Shown piece by piece: positions 27,411-34,629 of a stretch of DNA of 61,387 nt (positions within the stretch are counted from its first letter, which is position 1; every line of letters begins with the position of its first letter). The DNA lies in the NCBI GenBank assembly GCA_016712265.1, contig JADJRJ010000003.1, forward strand, positions 1 through 61,387, in the 5' to 3' direction. Source of the stretch: Gemmatimonadota bacterium (GTDB taxonomy: Bacteria; Gemmatimonadota; Gemmatimonadetes; Gemmatimonadales; Gemmatimonadaceae). Below the pieces are notes generated by a model. That model saw only the letters and a list, made by a program, of their open reading frames with translations, did not search any database and had not been told where the DNA came from. Position numbers and translations under genes: made by a program.

Positions 27411-27776
27411 TTACTGCCCTTGGCGTCGTTCCCGCAACCGGACCGCGTATCGCACCGGCGCCGCTCGCAGATTCTCCACATCCACCCGATAGCTTCCCGC
27501 CGTATCGATCTGCAGGACGCAGTGATCGTGCCCAAGGCTGCCCGAGCGGAGGACCCGTCCCTCGTTCCCCAATAGCCAGCAGCTAATCGAGGTGCCGCGG
27601 GCTCCCGCAACCTCTATACTGCGCGTGCCGCTCGGCACGTCCAGCAGGTGAGACCCTGCGCCGTACGGCGGGAGCTCGTGCGACGGCGGCCGGCCGCAGG
27701 AGAGCGCGAGGAGCGCATGGAGTGTGGTTGCAAGGATGGCACGACAGAGGGCGGCGCTACTCACCGCTCCCCTCAT
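27411..27776 (-). CDS. Small exported lipoprotein-like protein
   Basis: A 121-aa protein whose N-terminus is a signal segment ending in a lipobox-like LLALSC (Cys27). The mature part is beta-rich with two short cysteine-containing strands (GTSISCWLLG; LGHDHCVLQIDTAG) and an arginine-rich end. ATG 27776 overlaps the stop of the upstream small gene (ATGA), so it is the last gene of the unit led by the sigma factor. No family is recognised; the pattern resembles short beta-sandwich envelope proteins. If an ECF sigma factor controls this unit, the protein may be part of its envelope output or its sensor. Confidence 0.55.
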   Translation of the reverse strand: MRGAVSSAALCRAILATTLHALLALSCGRPPSHELPPYGAGSHLLDVPSGTRSIEVAGARGTSISCWLLGNEGRVLRSGSLGHDHCVLQIDTAGSYRVDVENLRAAPVRYAVRLRERRQGQ

Positions 27777-28042
27777 GAACCCAGTTCGATCGTGGAACAT
27801 CGCCCGCGTGACACGGCGACGTCTGCCGACTCCCAGTGCCCAGATCCGGCGACCTCGCGCGCGCTGAGCTGGATGCGACCGGGCGCCCTCGTCACCGTCA
27901 CTGCCCCAGCTGAGTGCGTTCCGCACACGGGCGGCTCCGTGCGATACGCCGTGAGCTGACCCACGACCACTCCATCGACAAGCACTTCTATCGGCGACGG
28001 CGAGGGGTCCGATGTCCAGACCGTGATCTGTCCTGTGCTCAC
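27773..28042 (-). CDS. Small beta-rich hypothetical protein
   Basis: An 89-aa protein, MSTGQITVWTSDPSPSPIEV, then LVDGVVVGQLTAYRTEPPVC. The strand pattern with VDG at a turn resembles a PEGA-like or other small beta-sandwich domain. There is no signal peptide, and the two cysteines (PVCGT, GRCST) could pair. The stop overlaps the next ATG by four bases. It lies in the same-strand unit with the sigma factor. Function is unknown. Confidence 0.5.
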   Translation of the reverse strand: MSTGQITVWTSDPSPSPIEVLVDGVVVGQLTAYRTEPPVCGTHSAGAVTVTRAPGRIQLSAREVAGSGHWESADVAVSRGRCSTIELGS

Positions 28043-28059
28043 CAGTCGCCTCCGCCTGA

Positions 28060-28197
28060 TCAGCGCCCATCACGCCCGACGCCTGTCGATGGGCACACGG
28101 CCAGACGGCGCAGACGTTCATGTCCCTCGACGTCGCACGGGATCCGCCTGAACAGGTGAAGGCCGCGTGGCCCGTCCACTCTGGATGCACGGTTCAT
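28060..28197 (-). CDS. Possible 45-aa basic protein
   Basis: ATG 28197 lies directly behind a good Shine-Dalgarno sequence (AAAGGAGAG, five bases away) and 10 bp after the sigma-factor stop. The 45-aa product is basic (MNRASRVDGPRGLHLFRRIP and onward) with no known motif. The strong ribosome site and tight spacing are the only support; it could also be a leader for the next gene. Confidence 0.35.
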   Translation of the reverse strand: MNRASRVDGPRGLHLFRRIPCDVEGHERLRRLAVCPSTGVGRDGR

Positions 28198-28207
28198 CGC
28201 TCTCCTT

Positions 28208-28813
28208 TCAGGCCGCGGGTCGTAGGGCGCCTGGTTGATCACCAAGCGCCGCGCGCAACTGCTTCACCGCTCGAAAGAGCCGCAGCTCCGAGGCCGTCGG
28301 CGTGATCTCCAGCAGCTCGCCGATCTCCTGGTGGCTCATCGACAGGAAGTACTTCATCACCACCACCTCCCGCAGCTTCACCGGCAAGCGACCGAGTGCC
28401 GCATGCACATCATGGTGCATCTCGATGTCACGCGACGGGTCGTGGCCAACCGCGGCGTCCTTCGGGATGTCACCATCCACGAACCGCTTCCGGCGCCGCA
28501 TCCTCATCAGGCTGCGCGTCACCACGATTCGGCGCAGCCAGCCGGACAATCCGTCACCCCGGTACTGAGCCAGGAGCCGCGGCAGGTCCATGAAGATCTC
28601 GTGGACCACGTCCAGCGCCTCGTCCCCGATGAGGCGTTCCCCGGCGGTACACATAGGAGACGCGAACGTTACATATAGATGCTGGAGGCTTACCTGCGCC
28701 GCTTCCGAGAGCGGGGCCGCTGGGTCCGACGCTCGAAGGACCTCCAGGGCGTTGGCAGTTGCTGTGGCGGGGCAGCGGTCGACGGACCGTGAGGCGAAGA
28801 GGGGGCGTTCCAT
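28208..28813 (-). CDS. ECF-type RNA polymerase sigma factor
   Basis: About 201 aa from ATG 28813 (a start at 28840 is also open). Region 2 holds DEALDVVHEIFMDLPRLLAQ, then GWLRRIVVTRSLMRMRRRKR; region 4 holds ALGRLPVKLREVVVMKYFLS followed by MSHQEIGELLEITPTASELR, a clear sigma-4 helix-turn-helix. It directs RNA polymerase to a private promoter set, in this class usually envelope or stress genes. No anti-sigma gene with a zinc-binding motif follows; instead three small genes do, ending in a lipoprotein-like one. It is divergent from the BTAD-pseudokinase operon with about 130 bp between starts, so it could control that operon as well. Confidence 0.85.
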   Translation of the reverse strand: MERPLFASRSVDRCPATATANALEVLRASDPAAPLSEAAQVSLQHLYVTFASPMCTAGERLIGDEALDVVHEIFMDLPRLLAQYRGDGLSGWLRRIVVTRSLMRMRRRKRFVDGDIPKDAAVGHDPSRDIEMHHDVHAALGRLPVKLREVVVMKYFLSMSHQEIGELLEITPTASELRLFRAVKQLRAALGDQPGALRPAA

Positions 28814-28943
28814 GTGGGCGAGGGGCATTTGGGACCCCATCGTCGCCCACCCCCCTCACTGGCTCCTCAACGATTCCTCAAACGACGGGCTACCGCAGAG
28901 GCAAGGGGGTGGCGGCGGGCACCCCTGAGCCCATCTTCCGCCG

Positions 28944-30524
28944 ATGCTCGAACTCGCCACCTTCGGCGGTGTTGCCCTCACGCGGGACGGGGTCGTTGTC
29001 CCCTGGACCCTGCGCGGATGGCAGCGGCCTGCGCTGCTCGCCCTCCTCGCGGCCGCGGGCAAACGCGGGATCGATCGCGCCCTCCTGGCGGCCACCCTCT
29101 GGCCGGATTCCCCAGACGCCTCTGCTCGGCATTCCCTCGACGAGCTGCTCAGCCGGACGCGCCGCGAACTGGGCGAGAAGGAGCTCTTCGTCGGGACGAT
29201 GACCGTGGCCCTCAACACGGCCACTGTCACTGCCGACATTGCCACGTTCGAAGCGGCCATCGCCAGCAGCCGACTCGCAGCGGCTGTCGAGATTTATGAC
29301 GGGCCGTTCGCCGTCGGCCTGCGCACGGGCGACTCACCGGAGCTCGAGCAACGTCTGCTCTCGGTTCGCGCGCACTACGCGGCCGAGTTTCGGAGGGCGG
29401 TGGAGACACTGACCTCGGAGGCGGGGCGACATGGCCACCACGGCGACGCGGTCCGCTGGTGGGAGAAGTTGGTGCGCATGGAGGTCGACAACACCGCAGT
29501 GATCCTGCGATTCATCGAGCTGCTGGTCAAAGCGGGTGATACCGACCGGGCCCTCAGTGTGGCGCACGCCGCAAAGAACCGCAGCGAGGTGGACGGCGAC
29601 CCTGCTGATCCAGCCATCGAGACCTGGATCGAACGGCTCACGAAGGGCAACACCGGCAGTGGCGGCGGCAGTGGCGGTGACAACAGGAAGCTCGAACCGG
29701 TCGGAGTCACATCCATCGTCACACGCGCGCTCGGCTCGGACTACCGACTCGGCCCGCTTCGCGATGAAGGGTCGCTCGAGCTCGTCTTCGAGGGCACCAA
29801 GGTCACCACGGCCGCACCGGTCGAGGTGCGCCTGATCCAACCACGCGTTGCCGCTGGCACGGACCCATCAGCCTTCGCGCAAGCGATGAATGGCGCCGCG
29901 TCGGTCGTCCATCCGGGCGTCGTTCCCGTGCTCGCCGTCCGGGCCACCGCAGACGCCCTGGTCACGGTGACTGCGCGTCGCCCCGCTGAGACGCTCAAGC
30001 AACGCATGAGACAAGGAGCGGCGCGCATCCCCGACGTTATCGCGGTGGGTCTTCAGTTGGCCGAGGCGCTCGCCGCCGCTCACCAGCGCGACGTCGTCCA
30101 CGGAATGCTCCGGCCGCGCCTCATCGGCTTCTCGCGTGATCACGTCGAGATCATCTCCCTCGGACTCGGCCAGGCCCTGCTCAGCCGTCGCTCCTCGGAT
30201 GAACGATCCACCGTCGTATCGCTCGGATCACCGCGCTACCAAAGCCCCGAACAGCTCACTGGCACCGTGCAGTTGGACGAGGCCAGCGATCTCTATACGC
30301 TTGGCGTGATGCTCTACGAGTGGGTGACGGGACAGCCGTGTTTTCCGGAGTCCGGCGACGGCGTCCTAAAGAAGTTGCGGGAGGCTCCAACGCCGGCGCG
30401 TTCGGTGCGGCCAACCATCCCTGCCGCCCTGGATGCCATCATAATGCAGTGCGTGGCTCCACATGCAGCCGACCGGCCAGGGAGTGCGATGGAAGCAGCT
30501 CGCGCCTTCGCCCAGCTTGCCTGA
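28944..30524 (+). CDS. BTAD-like regulator fused to a Ser/Thr pseudokinase
   Basis: A 526-aa protein. Residues 1-70 form a winged-helix-like segment (MLELATFGGVALTRDGVVVP; ALLAATLWPDSPDASARHSL) and 80-215 a helical BTAD-type repeat region, as in SARP activators. After a glycine/serine linker (NTGSGGGSGG) comes a kinase fold that has lost its catalytic residues: the glycine loop is absent, the VAIK lysine is arginine (VEVRLIQP), HRDxKPxN reads VVHGMLRPRLIG, and DFG reads LGLG, while the APE-like YQSPEQL and the ASDLYTLGVMLYEWVTG helix remain. It is therefore a pseudokinase. Only 2 bp separate it from the nuclease gene, so it heads the five-gene operon. A sensor or regulator role for the downstream nuclease-helicase genes is inferred. 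Confidence 0.85.
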   Translation: MLELATFGGVALTRDGVVVPWTLRGWQRPALLALLAAAGKRGIDRALLAATLWPDSPDASARHSLDELLSRTRRELGEKELFVGTMTVALNTATVTADIATFEAAIASSRLAAAVEIYDGPFAVGLRTGDSPELEQRLLSVRAHYAAEFRRAVETLTSEAGRHGHHGDAVRWWEKLVRMEVDNTAVILRFIELLVKAGDTDRALSVAHAAKNRSEVDGDPADPAIETWIERLTKGNTGSGGGSGGDNRKLEPVGVTSIVTRALGSDYRLGPLRDEGSLELVFEGTKVTTAAPVEVRLIQPRVAAGTDPSAFAQAMNGAASVVHPGVVPVLAVRATADALVTVTARRPAETLKQRMRQGAARIPDVIAVGLQLAEALAAAHQRDVVHGMLRPRLIGFSRDHVEIISLGLGQALLSRRSSDERSTVVSLGSPRYQSPEQLTGTVQLDEASDLYTLGVMLYEWVTGQPCFPESGDGVLKKLREAPTPARSVRPTIPAALDAIIMQCVAPHAADRPGSAMEAARAFAQLA

Positions 30525-30526
30525 GC

Positions 30527-31387
30527 ATGTCTGAGTCCGCTGCCCTCATCAGTCGTCAACAGGACCAGTGGGCAAGCACCCTGCCCCGCGACCACCACCA
30601 CACGCACTACCTGCCCGCAATCCTCGACAATGTCTTCGAGCGAAGGCTGCATCCCGAAACGAGGGCAGACTTCGATCGGGGCGACGGGTCGGAGTTGCAC
30701 GATAGCGAGTTCCGCACGGGCAAGAATCGCCCCGCGAAAATGCGGGCCCTCGCCTCCTCGTCCGCCCTCGCCGTCAACTTCTTCGATGCCTGGCGCGATG
30801 CGGACAAGGCGGCGCTGTCCAGCGCTCTTGGGCTTCCTGCCCCGATCGCCAAGCTGCAATTCGAGTTCAAGCCCGACCTCTACCCCGTCAAGCCGCGCTC
30901 TCCGAACCTCGATCTTCTGTTGGAGCTGGCTGATGGGCGGCTGGTCGGGGTCGAGTCGAAGTTTGCTGAGCCCTATAGATCCGCAACGGGGCATCGCACC
31001 CTCTCGCCGCGGTACCTTCCTGAGGGGCAGCGTCTGTGGATGGAAGCGGGACTCCCCGGAGCGCAGGCACTCGCAGACACTCTGAGTCCTGACTGGAAGC
31101 ATCTCGACGCTCCCCAGCTGCTGAAGCACATGCTGGGGTTGGCGAGCATGCGGACACCGCGGCGCGCCGATTCCCTGCTTTACCTGTGGTTTGACACCGA
31201 CAGGGACGACGCGAGAAACCATGCGGCCGAAGTAGACTGCTTTGCCAGTCACGTCGCCGGCGACGCCGTGCACTTCCTGAATGTGACTTACCAGCAGGCA
31301 TTCGCCAGGCTCGGGAACATCGAGCCTCGGCCGGGCTGGTGGGAGTATGTGGAGGGCAGGTACTTGCGGGCCAACAGCGCTCAGTAG
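30527..31387 (+). CDS. PD-(D/E)XK nuclease of the PGN_0703 type
   Basis: 286 aa from ATG 30527, two bases after the previous stop. The N-terminal half has KMRALASSSALAVNFFDAW, the S-S-x-A-L-x-x-N-x-F pattern of PGN_0703-like putative restriction endonucleases. The catalytic core is SPNLDLLLELADGRLVGVES followed by K: Asp129, Glu143, Lys145. The C-terminal half has DSLLYLWFDTD and a helical end. The family is predicted to cut DNA; substrate and specificity are unknown. It is part of an overlapping operon with a PLD-fold protein and a helicase, with no methyltransferase present, so it is unlikely to be a plain restriction enzyme. Confidence 0.8.
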   Translation: MSESAALISRQQDQWASTLPRDHHHTHYLPAILDNVFERRLHPETRADFDRGDGSELHDSEFRTGKNRPAKMRALASSSALAVNFFDAWRDADKAALSSALGLPAPIAKLQFEFKPDLYPVKPRSPNLDLLLELADGRLVGVESKFAEPYRSATGHRTLSPRYLPEGQRLWMEAGLPGAQALADTLSPDWKHLDAPQLLKHMLGLASMRTPRRADSLLYLWFDTDRDDARNHAAEVDCFASHVAGDAVHFLNVTYQQAFARLGNIEPRPGWWEYVEGRYLRANSAQ

Positions 31388-31405
31388 TCGCCAGATACCT
31401 CACGA

Positions 31406-32821
31406 ATGCTGAACGAAGCACCCGAATACGGCGCCGGATGGTACTTCACAGCCCCCTGGGACCCGGTCCTCGTACGTCGCGGCGATGCCCTCGGCCTGCG
31501 TGCGGGCGCTGACTACTTCGCGGACCTCCTCGCGCCGGGCCTCAGCAACGGTACATCGGACGCCCGGTGGATCTCTCTGTTGTCGTGGTGCCTCAAGTGG
31601 TCGCACATCGTCTGGCGCGAGGCGGGCGGCGGTGACCTGTCCACCCGCGATGGCCAACGCGCACGCTACGCCTGGCTCCGCCCGCTCGAACTCCTTTGGA
31701 TCGATCGCACCCTGGAGGCGGGGCAGACCACTGGGCAGCTCCGCGGAAGGCGAAGCGTGGAGCGTTGGCGGAAGGACGACCGAAACGAGCGGGAGTTTGC
31801 AATGAGTCCCGACCAGTTTCGACGCTACCGACAGGTAGGGTCGTACGGCGCGTATCGCGTCATGCTCCGCGCCCTTCCCGGGCTCACCACCGGCGATGGC
31901 TGGACGCCAGCCGCAACGGCCCACCGTCTGGCAGACCTCGCAAACCAGAGCCTGCCTCCCGAAGCACGGCTTCGCCACGAGCACTTCGAGAATGCGACCC
32001 GGTGGGGGCACTGGCTCGGAGACGAATCCCGTTACTGGACAAAGCACGGCTGGCCTAACTGGGCATCTCGCCCGGAAACCGGTTGGCTCCCCACGCCGAA
32101 CGAGGCAATCGCACAGCCTCTTCCAGACGCCGAGAGAATCCTTCTGGAAGGGGCACTCTTCGCCAACGAGTCCAGGAGACGCGTAACGGCCACAGTCCTG
32201 GCGCAAGCGAGGGGAGCCACCTCGCACCCCGCCCTCTGCGAAGCCATCGCAGCCTCGGCGACCCTCGCGCGACATGTGGAACCGGCGTCTCTGGCGCCGC
32301 TTCCGGCGTTCACCCGCTTTGCCGATGCCGCCATGCACACGATGCGGGGGCTGTGGGACGACCTCAATTCATCCCAGATCACCCAAACGCCACCAGTGCA
32401 GGACCTCGCAAAGTCAACGGAGATACGAACCCGGCTGGAGACGATGCGCGAGAGTGCGGACACCTGGCTCAGCGAATCGGGTCGGTCAACCTTTCCCCAC
32501 GATCAGGTCATCACTCAACTCGCCGAAGGCGTTCGGGCGGCTTCCGCTCCCGTTCAGCAGCTTCGGGCGATGATCCGACATCACCTCGAGCACGGCGGCG
32601 GGCGCCGCTGGTTCACCGAGCAGGAAGGACGCCTCAAACCGCTGGTTGCCCACACGGGGATTGCAGCCAGCGACTATCGCTTCCGGCTCTATTCGCTCTC
32701 GTGCCTTGCGGGACAGTGTGGCGTCGCGCCGATGGACGATATCCTCGACGCGATCAGCTGGAACGGGATTGGCGATCCGCTCGCGCGCGACATGATCGAA
32801 ATGGAGGAAGAAGACCTTTGA
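31406..32821 (+). CDS. Unknown 471-aa operon protein
   Basis: 471 aa from ATG 31406, 18 bp after the nuclease stop. It is rich in tryptophan and aromatic residues (PEYGAGWYFTAPWDPVLVRR; WISLLSWCLKWSHIVWRE) and otherwise helical (YRQVGSYGAYRVMLRALPGL; HLADLANQSL-like stretches). There are no P-loop, nuclease or membrane motifs and I do not recognise the family. It ends in acidic residues (MIEMEEEDL), and its stop overlaps the TTG start of the PLD gene. Its fixed place between nuclease and PLD genes suggests a structural or recognition subunit of a complex formed by the operon products. Confidence 0.75.
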   Translation: MLNEAPEYGAGWYFTAPWDPVLVRRGDALGLRAGADYFADLLAPGLSNGTSDARWISLLSWCLKWSHIVWREAGGGDLSTRDGQRARYAWLRPLELLWIDRTLEAGQTTGQLRGRRSVERWRKDDRNEREFAMSPDQFRRYRQVGSYGAYRVMLRALPGLTTGDGWTPAATAHRLADLANQSLPPEARLRHEHFENATRWGHWLGDESRYWTKHGWPNWASRPETGWLPTPNEAIAQPLPDAERILLEGALFANESRRRVTATVLAQARGATSHPALCEAIAASATLARHVEPASLAPLPAFTRFADAAMHTMRGLWDDLNSSQITQTPPVQDLAKSTEIRTRLETMRESADTWLSESGRSTFPHDQVITQLAEGVRAASAPVQQLRAMIRHHLEHGGGRRWFTEQEGRLKPLVAHTGIAASDYRFRLYSLSCLAGQCGVAPMDDILDAISWNGIGDPLARDMIEMEEEDL

Positions 32822-34629
32822 CCGATCCAGGCTGGGAAGACGCGCTCCCGGCGTCGCCGGAGGGTAGCCGCCTCCACGAGGCGTGGATGACTACCTTCGA
32901 GCAGCCAGATGCGGGCCTCCTGGTAGAGCACCTTCTTCCCGCTCTCTTGGGCTGCCGCTATGCCCTGTCCCCGGAGTTCAGGGATCGCCAACTGTTCTTC
33001 GCCGAACTGGGTTCGACACTCGAATCGCTTCACGGTCGACTCACCGTCATCTCCACGGCCGCACGTGGTCCGCGACTGCCTGCACCGTATCCATGGCTCG
33101 GACGCTATGTCAGCCACTTCATCGTCGGGGCCACAGGGCGTGCGGTGCAGCATGCCAAGTTGTGGGCCTTCCACTGGAAGAACGACGACGACACCGAATC
33201 CCTTGAGCTCAGGGTCTCGTCCACGAACCTCACGCAGTCGGCGTTCAAGGGTCAGCTGCAAGCAGGATGGCGTACCCTGCTGCCGCTTGCTGTTCGTGGC
33301 ACGCGGAAGGCTCAGCGATCGTGGAAGGAGCTGGTGGGCTTCATCGAAGTGCTCGGCTTGTCGGCGGGCCCGGAAGCCTCGACTCGTCTCAACCGACTGG
33401 TGAGCCTGTTATCCCGTGCTGAGTGTCCGGCGGATGCGGCGTTTGTCGTCAGCACACCCGGCCGCAAGGGTGCCGCCCGACAACTGGCCCAGTACGACCC
33501 CGCGGAGATCCATGTGCTCGCACCCACCATCGGCGAGTGGAATCACCGGACAATCGGCGCCTGGTGCGAGGACCTGGGCGTGAGCGCCGACAAGGTCCAC
33601 CTCAAGTGGATCTCCCAGGTTCATCCATGGGCACAGCCTGGCCAATGGTCGCTCTCCGGACCGGCGCGTGCGGCACTCGACCACGCGGGTGTACGGCTGG
33701 AGATGCTCGAAACAGACTTCAGGCTTTCCGACGATCACCGCGCGGGCGATGAGCGCTGGAACCACGCCAAGCTCTACCTGCTCCGTTGCCGCAACACGAG
33801 AAGGCGGCGCCTCCTCGTCACGTCGGCCAACTGGAGCAGCTCGGCGTGGGGGGCCGGCCGAACCGCGGCACGAAACTTCGAGCTTGGTGTCACCTTCGAG
33901 ACCGATTGGACCGCGCTTGAGCACGAGCGGGAACAGTTCACCTTGTTAACGCACCCCTACTGCGTTGACCGGAGCGAAGAGGAGATGGACGAGGATGGCG
34001 CTCCAGCGCTCGAATGGGCAGAGGCGACCTGGAATGGCACCCTTGTCACATGCAAGGCGAATAGCACCGACGAACAGACACCCATCAGCGTGCTCGTGAC
34101 CTTCCAGGACAACACCACGGTGAGCGAAATGCTGGTGGACGGCGAAACCTCGCTTATGTGGAGCAGCGCCCAACATCCCCCGCTCACGGCGAGCTTCACG
34201 CAGGGCACGGACATTCTCGGGGTGGATGTTGTTGATCTGCGAGCACCCTCCGAGCTTTCTGGGACCCCGCTCCCCGAGGTAGACCAGGAACTCCAGCAGG
34301 CGCTCCGTGACGCATTCCTTTTGCAGCGATACGGTCGGCTGGTGATCGATCCAGAGACAATCCCCGGGCTCATGGGTGCAGCAATGGTCACCAGCGCCGC
34401 GGGACCGGCGGCGGACTACGCCGTTCAGGCATGGATCGATGGGCGCGCCGCATTCGAGGTGGTCGATGCGTGGCAAGTGGCCCTCGAGGAGGCAGCGGGC
34501 GATGACTCGGAGCTGCAGCGAGTCATGGAGGATGGCAGGGCGCTGCGCGACATCTTTGCGCGCCGGGGCCGTCCGGCGGACGCGCTGGTGGTGGAGGAGT
34601 TGGGCTGGCGCCTGGATGGAGGTCCCTGA
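32818..34629 (+). CDS. Tdp1-like phospholipase-D-fold protein
   Basis: 603 aa from TTG 32818, a start fixed by the TTGA overlap with the previous stop; the frame is open upstream but out of register with any start there. Two HxK..N motifs define the PLD fold: QHAKLWAFHW with VSSTNLTQ (His112, Lys114, Asn137) and WNHAKLYLLRC with LLVTSANWS (His316, Lys318, Asn338). Use of Asn rather than Asp after the lysine is the Tdp1 (tyrosyl-DNA phosphodiesterase) pattern. The rest, after residue 380, is beta-rich. Such enzymes resolve protein-DNA or end-blocked DNA, or act as nucleases. It is coupled to the helicase gene by a TGATG overlap, so the two proteins likely act together. Confidence 0.82.
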   Translation: MTDPGWEDALPASPEGSRLHEAWMTTFEQPDAGLLVEHLLPALLGCRYALSPEFRDRQLFFAELGSTLESLHGRLTVISTAARGPRLPAPYPWLGRYVSHFIVGATGRAVQHAKLWAFHWKNDDDTESLELRVSSTNLTQSAFKGQLQAGWRTLLPLAVRGTRKAQRSWKELVGFIEVLGLSAGPEASTRLNRLVSLLSRAECPADAAFVVSTPGRKGAARQLAQYDPAEIHVLAPTIGEWNHRTIGAWCEDLGVSADKVHLKWISQVHPWAQPGQWSLSGPARAALDHAGVRLEMLETDFRLSDDHRAGDERWNHAKLYLLRCRNTRRRRLLVTSANWSSSAWGAGRTAARNFELGVTFETDWTALEHEREQFTLLTHPYCVDRSEEEMDEDGAPALEWAEATWNGTLVTCKANSTDEQTPISVLVTFQDNTTVSEMLVDGETSLMWSSAQHPPLTASFTQGTDILGVDVVDLRAPSELSGTPLPEVDQELQQALRDAFLLQRYGRLVIDPETIPGLMGAAMVTSAAGPAADYAVQAWIDGRAAFEVVDAWQVALEEAAGDDSELQRVMEDGRALRDIFARRGRPADALVVEELGWRLDGGP

